Assembly: GCA_902806565.1 (NCBI GenBank)
Contig: CADCXA010000053.1
Location: 434,001 to 498,000 of the forward strand
Direction: 5' to 3'
Source: Hypoxylon rubiginosum
Taxonomy: Eukaryota; Ascomycota; Sordariomycetes; Xylariales; Hypoxylaceae
DNA length: 64,000 nt
Each line of letters starts with the position of its first letter. Position 1 is the stretch's first letter. The notes under the pieces are model-generated. The model saw nothing but the letters and a program-made list of their open reading frames with translations, made no database searches and was not told the origin of the DNA. Made by a program: the position numbers and the translations under genes. Below, piece after piece: positions 1-8,921 of the stretch.

Positions 1-1277
1 GGCCCCTAACGATAGCGCGCAGCCGCTGCTGCTCCCTCTTCAACTCGTCCACCGACTTCTCCTTCTCGCCGATAAGCTCGCTCTTCTCCTCCCTCTTCTC
101 GTCCTCCGGCTCGTCGGTACCCACGCCGAAGCCGGAGCCGGCGGCGGGCACCGGCGTGTACGCCAGCACGTTGAGGATCTCGAGCAGGTTGTACAGGAGC
201 CCGCACGCGAGCGCGAACAGCCAGAACCGCTGGGCCTCGACCAAGACGACGCGCTCCCGCTCGGGGGTCCAGACGCGGAGCCCGGGGACGGCGAGGGCGT
301 CGACGGTCGTGGTGGCTTCCAGTAGGAGGTACAGGCCGTTGAAGGTCCGCGCCGACATGTCCAGCCACGGCTCGATCTGGACCCAGGCCGGACGCCGCGG
401 GCCCGGAGACGAAGAAGAAGAAGGAGAAGAGAGACGCGAGTAGATCTTCTGCGCCGCGTGGAACGACTCCAGGAACCGGAACAGCCGGAAGTAGCGCCGG
501 GCCAGGCCTACGCGCTGGTTGAGGATGGTGAGGATGGTGCGGGTTGCCGGGGCCGAGGGGGGAGAGGCGGAGCTGAGCGTTAGGGCGTAGAGGAGCAGGT
601 CGAAGGGCAGGGCGAAGTGCGAGAGGATTTGCACGACGGCTTGGACGAGACGGAAGGTCCGCTCGAGGCCGACTGTGAGATTGTGTTAGTAGGCTGATGG
701 GATTGTATGTATGCAAACTTTGAAATGGAGTGTAGAGGTAAGATGAATGTTGAAGATGGTGGAAGGGTATGGTATAATCTGATAGATTCCGGTATGTCTT
801 GCATAAAACCATCATTCAACACCCATTAAAATGTCAAGGAGATTGAAGTCTGCTCAATTAATATTCCAGTTTGATAACAATTCAGTCTGAAACTGAAAGA
901 GTAGCCCATCACCGCTCATCATTCAGGACGAAGCGCCATGCCAATTGGTATTTATTGGTCAACTTCAACACACCTAGGTGTCCACGGTGTCCACGGTGTC
1001 CACAGGCATATCTGACCGAGGAATCGACAATGGACACTGGCCTGATCGCCGCGGAGAATACATGTGATCTACTGTACGATAATTATATGAGTTGATACGC
1101 TTCAATTGACGTCGACACTAGAGCACGAGACGAATTGGTTCTCAGCAGAGCTACTTGGCTCGTCTTAGACACGGTGAACTGCATAATGCTGACGCGGGAT
1201 GACAAATGGGAAAAAAGCGACTGTACCGTACCTGAGTCGGTAGTGAATTTTATGAGTTGTTCGAACCAGAGCGACAT
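1..1277 (-). CDS. PEX11: PEX11-family peroxisomal membrane biogenesis protein (partial, C-terminus off the left edge)
   Basis: PEX11 proteins act at the peroxisomal membrane and drive its elongation and proliferation. I read two exons on the minus strand. Exon 1 is 1277-1232 and encodes MSLWFEQLIKFTTDS. The intron is 1231-673 (559 nt, GTACGG...CTCACAG). Exon 2 runs from 672 down to the window edge. The phase-1 junction gives GLERTFRLVQ straight after exon 1, which matches the family's N-terminal pattern. The family core follows: TILTILNQRVGLARRYFRLF, then FRFLESFHAAQKIY. Two hydrophobic stretches are visible, near LPFDLLLYALTL and FWLFALACGLLYNLLEILNV, followed by an acidic/basic linker. About 239 residues are visible and the end lies outside the window. 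An alternative start six codons upstream (1295) is in frame. The large intron was inferred from protein logic, so exon 1 is less sure than exon 2. Which PEX11 paralogue this is cannot be decided. Confidence 0.78.
977..1003. repeat. Three tandem copies of a 9-mer (GGTGTCCAC)
   Basis: Three exact copies lie head to tail inside the long first intron of the PEX11 gene. No function is evident. Confidence 0.9.
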
Positions 1278-2339
1278 CCTGGCTGTATTATTCACTGTAG
1301 TAGACTACAAATAATAATAGTTGTTATTGTTGTTTTAAGAGGATGACGAGGTTAGGTATATATAACCCCGAGAAGACCGAGAAGACCGAGAGGAATTCCA
1401 GGGGTCCGATTTCCCACCCGGATCAGCGGTGTAAATATGCCGGCACCCGGACTTATTTTAGCGGGTCAGTTTTGCCCCCCCTTTTTCGTCCCCTTTCCAT
1501 TTCGAAACTCTCTCTAGCGGCTGGCGGCCTGGGCGCAGGGCGTCGACGATATCCTTGAATATCCTTGGATATTCTGAAGCGCAGGTGTATTTTAACTCGT
1601 CAAGCGTTACTATTTTATCTGACTATGTCTTTATAACGTCCAGCGTACTTCCATCATCAGCTTTAACCATGCGTGGCGGGGAATTTCGTCGGGAACCGAA
1701 TGCCTGCCGTCCACACGTCGATGACGATGAGCTTGACACTATTAGCGCTTGTCATTTTACACCACTCTACTTTGACTTGTCTTACGGGAATCGAGGCTTA
1801 GGAGGCAGCGCATACTGACACATAAGAGCTCCATTGGTTCTTTAAAAGCTCCAAGTTCAGTCTGTAATACTCCCATAATTTCGAAATCCCCCCTGTATTC
1901 GATATGTTTGATCTTGTGACAATTGGTCTATCGCCTTGCCTGTAGGGTTGGTTGAGATATGACTAGCGACATGACGCGAGAGAAGACATCTTCCCAGCCC
2001 AGGCCATTCGGCTTCGCAGTACACTCATCATGCAGATACTACGGATATATAAGGAGCGGCTCGACCTAACATCTCATAGTAGCCTATTATCGGAATTACT
2101 AGGCCCGCCAATTGCTGTTCCCCAACACTAGCGAACTCTTATCAAGTTGTGGTATATTTTGTCTACTTCAATTACTGCGGTACCAAATCGTTGAATGATC
2201 ATATTAATTAGCGCTACGTATGACTTTAACATCCAAGCGAGGCTAGTATTCTCAGAAGCATTGTCCACTGGCAGTAGAGGCAGTCTCAAGGAGTAAAAGC
2301 CTTCAAATATTCGCCAAGAACTCGGCAGGACGTTTGAGT
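1278..2339. other. Intergenic region between the divergent PEX11 and NACHT genes
   Basis: This stretch is upstream of both neighbours, so it should hold both promoters. It contains a short GAGAAGACC-type repeat near 1370-1392 and a perfect 8-bp inverted repeat, GAATATCCTTGGATATTC, at 1557-1574. Short open frames here have no recognisable content. I looked for an N-terminal effector domain for the downstream NACHT gene and saw none. Confidence 0.6.
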
Positions 2340-4295
2340 ATGGAAAAGGAAGAAGTGGAACGTAAGTATGTCCAATACCACCTTACCTATCTTTTCTACT
2401 TACCCTTCGGCGTAGGATGTCTTCAAACTTTGAAGTTCGCCGAATCTAGTGCCCGCCGGCTCCGTGTCGAGCCGTCCTACCCAGAAACAGGCAGATGGTT
2501 AGCGATTGACGATGGATATTTGAAGTGGGAGAGCGAAGGTCATTCTGGTCTCCTTCTAATACGTGGAAACCCCGGGAGTGGCAAATCAACGCTAGCAAGA
2601 AGGATCCTTAACTCGATCAAGTTGAAATACGAATTTACGTCTTACAGCCCGGATCAAACTGCAAATAAGCAAAGGGACATCCTAGCTGCTGATTTCTCCT
2701 ACTCCACTAGTGAAAAGAGGAATGAAACAGGTAGTCATACGCTAATGCTCCAATCATTGCTCTACCAGCTCCTAAGCCGAGACGAAAGACTCTTTCCACT
2801 CTTCCGACATGCCTACAGAGCGCGAGAAAGCCACGAGATTAGTTGGGGATACAAAGATCTAAAGAGGATATTTGAATCTTTAGCATCACTCGAGGCCGGT
2901 CAGAAGATATATATATTTCTGGACGCCATGGATGAATCACCCGGGCAAGGCAGGTCCGAGATCCTGAGACTGTTGTTGAAGCTTTGTTCGTCATCGTCAG
3001 GGTGCACTTTCAAGTGCTTGATAGCAACCAGGCCATTATCTTCCGGGGAGCTCGGTGGGAGGATGAATTCCTACCATGTTATAAACATGCAAGACAAAAA
3101 CCAGGGAGACATCGATAGAGTTATTATGGCCGGGTTACGTGATATTCAAACCAATTGTCCCTGGTTTTCGCCTCACTTCAAGTCTGCACGCCAATACATC
3201 ACGCAACATGCCCAAGGCGTATTTTTGTGGGTGACGCTGGTGTTAGAACAATTGGCCAGCCTCCTCCGGGCAGCGCCCAGTCGGAGAGATATAGACAATT
3301 GCCTAAAATCGCTTCCCCTCGGATTAGAAGGCATGTACGAACGAATCATCAGAAACATGGGTGGTAAAGCATGCCGAATACTCAACTGGGTTGCTTTCGC
3401 AGAAAGGTCGCTGGAGACAGACGAGTTCATCGATGCTATTGCGATTCCTCTTAGTACCGAACCCTTCAAACCCGACCCCAAGTTTCTAGAGGAGAATAGG
3501 GTGACTAGGCTTGAGCACAATATCAGGTTCCACTGCGGACAGCTTGTTAGAATTAGACAGCCAGCGACACAGCTTGACCAGTCAGCCTCCCGGCTAGTGG
3601 TCCAACTTTTGCATCCAACGGTCTGGGAATTCTTGATGCGAAGCTGGCCTGCAAGCCCCATCCACATGGACGAGAAAGGGGGTAATGAAGAGATCGTCAC
3701 CAGTTGTATCCGATATATAGAGCTCCTACCGGCAGCTATACCAACAGGCACCAAAAGGCTTCAAGATTGGGGGCCGGATGATTATACCAAGTTCGTACTT
3801 TGGCTCGCAGACTTCCGACTTCTTGAATACATCGCGACTTGCCTACCCAAGCACATGAAATCGCTGAGCGGGAAGGCTAAAGTCGACCAGGAGATGCGAT
3901 TCTCGCAGGCTCTGGGCGAGAACAAAGTCATGTACTGTCTATTCGAAGACTGCGTGCAGAAAATTGGGAGTATTCAGATCGAGGCTCGATGCACTAGGGC
4001 TTTCGCCAGACAGTTCAGACTTAGATGCTTGGTAGCAGCAGCACAAGAACACTGCACCAAGGCGATCAACCCGCTCGTAGCACTTGGTACGGATGTCAAT
4101 GGAACCGAGGAGAAGAGCGGCGACTCTGCACTTCCTATAGCAACAGGCAAGGAGCACTTGGATGCGGAAAAGGTATTACCTGCCTTGCCAACTAAGCTCT
4201 GGGACCGGATTAGACAAGCGCCTAAGAGGATGTCGATGAGGCTGTCTCAGAGTATGTCTGACAAAAGAGGAGTCTACGTCCACGAGAAAACTTGA
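2340..4295 (+). CDS. NACHT-domain NLR-like ATPase lacking an N-terminal effector domain
   Basis: This is a STAND-class NTPase of the type used in fungal incompatibility and non-self responses. Exons are 2340-2361 and 2416-4295, giving 633 residues. The 54-nt intron (GTAAGT...CGTAG) is a multiple of three and free of stops, so the unspliced frame also stays open. Splicing restores the motif CLQTLKFAESSARR, which typically precedes fungal NACHT domains. The P-loop GNPGSGKST lies near residues 58-66, and a Walker-B-like strand IYIFLDAMDE near 172-181. A conserved HPTVWEFL segment lies near residue 412. The C-terminus has at most one degenerate ankyrin-like unit (AINPLVALGTDVNG), so no repeat sensor array is present. 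The protein begins directly at the pre-NACHT motif, whereas relatives usually carry a HET, PNP or Goodbye-like domain there. It may be a truncated NLR, or an upstream exon may have been missed. The family call is firm; the biological role is inference. Confidence 0.82.
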   Translation: MEKEEVERKYVQYHLTYLFYLPFGVGCLQTLKFAESSARRLRVEPSYPETGRWLAIDDGYLKWESEGHSGLLLIRGNPGSGKSTLARRILNSIKLKYEFTSYSPDQTANKQRDILAADFSYSTSEKRNETGSHTLMLQSLLYQLLSRDERLFPLFRHAYRARESHEISWGYKDLKRIFESLASLEAGQKIYIFLDAMDESPGQGRSEILRLLLKLCSSSSGCTFKCLIATRPLSSGELGGRMNSYHVINMQDKNQGDIDRVIMAGLRDIQTNCPWFSPHFKSARQYITQHAQGVFLWVTLVLEQLASLLRAAPSRRDIDNCLKSLPLGLEGMYERIIRNMGGKACRILNWVAFAERSLETDEFIDAIAIPLSTEPFKPDPKFLEENRVTRLEHNIRFHCGQLVRIRQPATQLDQSASRLVVQLLHPTVWEFLMRSWPASPIHMDEKGGNEEIVTSCIRYIELLPAAIPTGTKRLQDWGPDDYTKFVLWLADFRLLEYIATCLPKHMKSLSGKAKVDQEMRFSQALGENKVMYCLFEDCVQKIGSIQIEARCTRAFARQFRLRCLVAAAQEHCTKAINPLVALGTDVNGTEEKSGDSALPIATGKEHLDAEKVLPALPTKLWDRIRQAPKRMSMRLSQSMSDKRGVYVHEKT

Positions 4296-4822
4296 TTGTT
4301 CAGTTGGGGAAGTGGGTTACGCAAATTTTAGGATTTTATCAGTGTTTTTTCCTCCTTCAAATATTTATATTGTTATTTAACAGACCCTTAAAAAAACCGG
4401 CGGCTTCATTGATGTGAAGATATTTATATGAAGAGACTCTAAGCAGGTAATCAGTTAGGTAACAGGGTAATAGGGGGGTTACATATAGGGGACAGAGGGG
4501 ACCAGTGGTGGGGGCGATAGTGGGGGCGGTGAAGCAAAATCAACGGCAGAAAGAGGGTCCCTCCATTATGACCCACAAAATCTTTTTTTTCTCGTGATGG
4601 GTTCTACCAGAATTTCCTTAAACCAATGAGACAGGGTAATTTCCAATTCCTCTCTCTTTGCACGCGCGTAGCGACCTTCAGTGACTACTCTTGAGACCTT
4701 CTCTTGAGGTTATGTCCAGCGGTTTGCATACTCAATCCCAAGGTCCTCCAGCTTGGTTATTTAGCAACAACTCCACCAACTCCTTCGCGCCTCTACCGTC
4801 TAACGACACCGCACCAGCAACA
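4296..4822. other. Intergenic region upstream of the SRP40-like gene
   Basis: It holds the 3' end of the NACHT gene and the promoter of the SRP40-like gene. A G-rich stretch lies near 4460-4530. The downstream frame stays open back to 4691, but I took the ATG at 4823 as the start. No other gene is seen. Confidence 0.5.
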
Positions 4823-6127
4823 ATGGCGAAGAGCAAGACCCAAAAAGCCGCTAAGCCGGCAGCATCGTCGTCGAAATCGACTTCCACCAGCCAGACTCAG
4901 GTCCCGCCCACCCAACTCATGGATCTCGTCGAGTCATTCCTATCCGACCAAGGTTTCGACAATGCGCACCGCGAATTCCAGAAGCACAGAGTGAAGAAAG
5001 GCTGGAAGGACCAGGGCGCTAAGAAGAACAAGGATAAGGCCAAGGAGCATCATTCTCTTGTCAGTGTGTTCCAGACCTGGAAAACGTTTGCGAGCCAGGG
5101 AAACACGCCTGCTCTCGTCAAAGACAACCCGATGGAGAAGATTACCAAGGTCAGCAGCAGCAGCAGCAGCAGCAGCGACGATTCGACCTCCGATAGTGAG
5201 AGTAGTAGCGACGATGTCGAGGATGTTGCTATGGACGATGCACCTGCCGACGAGTCCACCTCGGAATCCTCCGAGAGTTCAAGCTCGGACGAAAGTACAG
5301 ACGACAGCGAGGAGGAGGCAAAGCCTGCCGAGTCAGGAACTAAAGCTACTAAAGCTACCAAAGCCGGTGCGAACCCTTTGAAGCGAAAAGCCGAGACCGA
5401 TAGCGAGAGCTCCTCGGATTCTGATTCCGACTCAGACATGTCAGGCTCGGAAGATGAACGACCGCAGAACAAGAAAGTCAAGACCAAATCAAGCTCCGAT
5501 GAGAGCTCGTCTTCCGAGTCGTCTGAGTCTGAGGATGAAAGCTCCGAAGATGTGAAAGCCAAACCTGAGGCCGCCAAGACTAGCGACGATGAGTCTTCCT
5601 CTGGTTCCGATTCCTCGTCCTCGTCCGACTCTGAATCGGACGCGGAACCACAGGTAGACTTGGAAGTAGCAGCTAAGGTGCCACTGCCAGAATCCGACGC
5701 ATCTAGCGATTCCGAGTCCTCATCCGAGTCTGATTCTAATGACGAGAAGCCGCTACAAGTTCCTAATGCTGCAGCATCGGATAGTTCTGTGACCCTAGAC
5801 AAGACTTCACCCGAGTTGATGCCCTCTACTGCCAACCCCCCTCTTCCGCCTGACCCAACCCTAAAGAGCAACAACCGAGGGAAGAATGGGGCAAATGCAT
5901 CCAGAACCCAGAATCAGCCCTTCTCCCGAATCCGCAAGGATATCGTTGTTGACCCGAGATTGTCATCCAATGCCTACGTCTCGCATGACTACGGCGACAA
6001 AGCCCATCAGGATCTCATTATCACCAAGGGCAAGGGCTTTACTAAGGAGAAGAACAAGAAGAAGCGGGGAAGCTACAAGGGCGGTCCCTTAGACATCCAT
6101 AAGAGCCGAAGCATCAAGTTCGATTAG
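4823..6127 (+). CDS. SRP40: SRP40/Nopp140-type nucleolar phosphoprotein with LisH motif
   Basis: The family chaperones snoRNPs and links them to RNA polymerase I in the nucleolus. This is one exon of 434 residues. I chose the ATG at 4823 (MAKSKTQKAAKPAASSS), although the frame is open upstream, because the family's low-complexity Lys/Ser start appears there. A LisH-like helix, QLMDLVESFLSDQGFDNAH, sits near residues 31-49. Residues about 105-340 are acidic serine clusters (SSSSDDS, SSESSES) broken by basic patches such as NPLKRKAE, the usual CK2-substrate layout. The last ~70 residues match the SRP40 C-terminal domain: FSRIRKDIVVDPRLSSNAY, a middle HQDLIITKGKGFTKEKNKK, and the end GPLDIHKSRSIKFD. 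The CAG-repeat DNA near 5153 encodes part of the serine run. Family assignment is strong because both terminal domains are present. Confidence 0.92.
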   Translation: MAKSKTQKAAKPAASSSKSTSTSQTQVPPTQLMDLVESFLSDQGFDNAHREFQKHRVKKGWKDQGAKKNKDKAKEHHSLVSVFQTWKTFASQGNTPALVKDNPMEKITKVSSSSSSSSDDSTSDSESSSDDVEDVAMDDAPADESTSESSESSSSDESTDDSEEEAKPAESGTKATKATKAGANPLKRKAETDSESSSDSDSDSDMSGSEDERPQNKKVKTKSSSDESSSSESSESEDESSEDVKAKPEAAKTSDDESSSGSDSSSSSDSESDAEPQVDLEVAAKVPLPESDASSDSESSSESDSNDEKPLQVPNAAASDSSVTLDKTSPELMPSTANPPLPPDPTLKSNNRGKNGANASRTQNQPFSRIRKDIVVDPRLSSNAYVSHDYGDKAHQDLIITKGKGFTKEKNKKKRGSYKGGPLDIHKSRSIKFD

Positions 6128-8921
6128 AAATCTCGAGCTGTATATAGGAGGTTGCGACTTTAGAGTTTCAGTTGATACCATTTCAAAGGAGGTGGATAGT
6201 TATAGTACCGGGAAGCACCTCACTTGGAGGCAGGCTGGGCCAAGCCTGGATCAAGTTACGTCTAGAGGACTATATAATAAACACTAGGACTAGACATCCA
6301 GCTACGTGTATAGCCATAAGCTGATTTGCCTAGGTACTCGTATAGATACACGACTCCGTGGCCCACATACTTCTTTCCCCCTTTCAGTTAATACTCACGG
6401 GAAGTTTTCCGAATGTTGATCGATACCTTGAGATTGTACGTTGGATTTATCAGAGGAATAAAATTAGGTATTGTACACTTATTATTTCCTTGATAGTATC
6501 TCGACGACTTGTCCTTCGCTTATTGGATACCCCTTAAAGTGCGATTAGGGTAGTATGTACGTAGCTTTGCGACTATGAACCGACTAAGCATAGATCGTTT
6601 GATCGTATTTCGCCGGCGACTAGAGCGAGTCGGTGTTTTTCCAATCTATCCCCAGTAAGACCCCATCGTGAGGCTGATTGACAAGCAAACTGTCCATTTT
6701 GCCTGTAAAATTTCTAGTCAAACGAACCACCGGTACCGCAGAAGTGGAGCAATTCGGTGGCACTGCCCCTTGTGTTGGTAATAGTTTCTGCAAGCGATGA
6801 ATTCGTGACAATCACCCTTACATTGGCGTTTGGTAACGGATCATATTTGATATAGATTATGTGACAAAGGAAAGATACAGGCCGTAAATTATTTATGAGC
6901 GTATCAAGGGGCATCACCCCTTTCTCCTAGCATTAGCATCCACGCGGTGATTGAATATCGTTGCTTGTTACTGAAAGCGTATCCAAGATGTTCTACGTAT
7001 AGGAAAGGAATGGTTAGGGAATTCGCTATTGTGATGTAGATATTGTTGAGAGTCGCCCATCAAGCTAGAACGAGATACTAGCTCCAACGTGATCTTTCTG
7101 CTCATCTCTTTAGGCTCACCGAGCGGATCAAGATAGCTTGCATTAAGAATGTTCCCGAATCTATGAACCAGCCGAACTCGAGCATCGTGGAACCTCTATC
7201 AGTAGTTGACGGATACGAGCGTAGAGCTGATGACCTTAGAGGCACTCTGCATTCGCCCGGATATTACATGCTTGCTTAGGTAGATTCTAGGGAGGCCCTC
7301 GGAATTCTCTCGCAAGGCTAAACGGGCTGATCATGGTTATCATGATATGTTCAAAGAGTCCTAAGTTAAAGAGAGAGATCGGGTTCGTGACCAAACGATG
7401 GAGTATGATGTCGGGCACATACCACGTGGTGGTCTTGTACACGCTTACCAGATGCTCCATCAATCGGTTCCCCACTCCATAGAGGTTTGAAGCGGCGCAG
7501 TTACTCGTTTGAAACCCCCCTAAGTAGAATTCGAATTGACGACGCTATTGCGAGTGGGGCGAGCCCCAGATTTCTAAAGGAGATCGTGCGATGCTATCAG
7601 ATCTAGTAAGTAGAATATGCTTTCAGGGGTCTTTCCAGGGTAACGACATCACCAAGATGCCTCGCTGAAACTGCCTTAGCCATGTTCAGACCAGGTCATT
7701 ATACCATGTCACTATAGTATGTCCTCCATATCACTCGAAATAACAGCAGATGTTTCCAAGGGAAGACGGAGTTTTTCAAAGAAAGAAGCTAGAATAGGGG
7801 GAGGAAGACATATAGATTCATGGTTGAATGCAGCTTGGGAAAGAAGAAACGAGGGTGGATTGGGACCGCAGCATGTGATGGGGATATGAATTTCTACTTG
7901 ACTCCTGGGCTGATTCAGAACGACCTCATATTCCATTTCCATCCCGTTTATGACACATCCCCACCTACTTAAAGAGGCCCGTTCGTGGCTGAGCGGGTTA
8001 GAAAAGTCTCTTAGTAAGGAGGAAGGACCATGGTGTTACGATGATTCACTAGGTATTCCGTGCGTCTATGAAGAGTTGTTTGGTTGGTAGCACGCGCACT
8101 CTTCAAACAGCTTATATAGCGCGCGGGTAAAACTAGGTGATAGATGTCAATGTCATACTCAGGGAGTGGGACATTTGCGTTGGTCCTGAAGATTCCGTCA
8201 GATATAGTTAGTGAGTTAGTGAGAGCGTACAGGGGAGGTTGATCATCTCATCTATATCGTGTGTGATATATGACTGGTCAACTCTTCAAGATGTGAATAA
8301 GATGTGAATAAGATGGCGATCTAACAGGATGTTCATGACTCCCGTCACCGTTCATCGGAATTTGTGGAAATAAGGGGGATAGGGGGATACGTGACTACCT
8401 AGGTACCTAAGGTCAGCCTTACCTAGGAGTCAAGCCACATAGCCACATAGCCACACAGCCACACATCGGATGTACCCATAATCTTTTAATTGCATGGGTT
8501 TTCTTTCGATCTGGAAATTCAAGTGACACACACCCAAGAAGCTAAAGAACCCCAGCCACATATTTTAACGCTAATACTCGTTACATTTACCGCCTATACC
8601 TTGCGAGCCTGCGAGCCTTACCTTGGGAAATTTAGCCCCCCAGTTACTCCGGCGCAAGCGCAAGGCACACAGCCAGCTGCGCAGACAAGCTGACAAGTCA
8701 ACCGATTTCCCCACGCGACGCTCACTGCTGATTGCTATTCTCATCGCTTCATCATAAAGCATAGATCACGGACCACAGCTCGCAATCCGCGCAAATGGGG
8801 CGGTGACTAAACTAGAGTCTTATCTATCAATAATCTAATAGCTTTCATCTCCCACTCACTTAGAAGCAATCTAACCGAGTCAGTGATCCGTTGCCTTATT
8901 TGCCGTTACTCACTTGCACGA
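6128..8921. other. 2.8-kb intergenic region, no gene supported
   Basis: Only short open frames with no recognisable protein are present. It carries CCTAGGTA palindromic clusters near 6328-6338 and 8397-8412, an AAGATGTGAAT direct repeat near 8288-8312 and four copies of an 8-mer at 8433-8464. The right part should contain the promoter of the ADGF-like gene. Confidence 0.55.
8433..8464. repeat. Four tandem copies of an 8-mer (AGCCACAT/AGCCACAC)
   Basis: Two AGCCACAT units are followed by two AGCCACAC units. It is short intergenic satellite DNA about 460 bp upstream of the ADGF-like start codon. Confidence 0.85.

Noticed and set aside
6..815. 269-codon minus-strand frame overlapping PEX11
   Set aside because: It is in a different phase from the PEX11 frame and reads as Arg/Pro/Ala-rich sequence typical of a shadow in GC-rich DNA.
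1555..1818. 87-codon frame upstream of the NACHT gene, considered as a missing effector domain
   Set aside because: No HET, HeLo, PNP or Goodbye-like pattern, and no splice donor that would join it to the NACHT frame was convincing.
5050..5874. 274-codon minus-strand frame inside the SRP40-like gene
   Set aside because: Antisense shadow of acidic serine tracts. The plus strand has both family domains.
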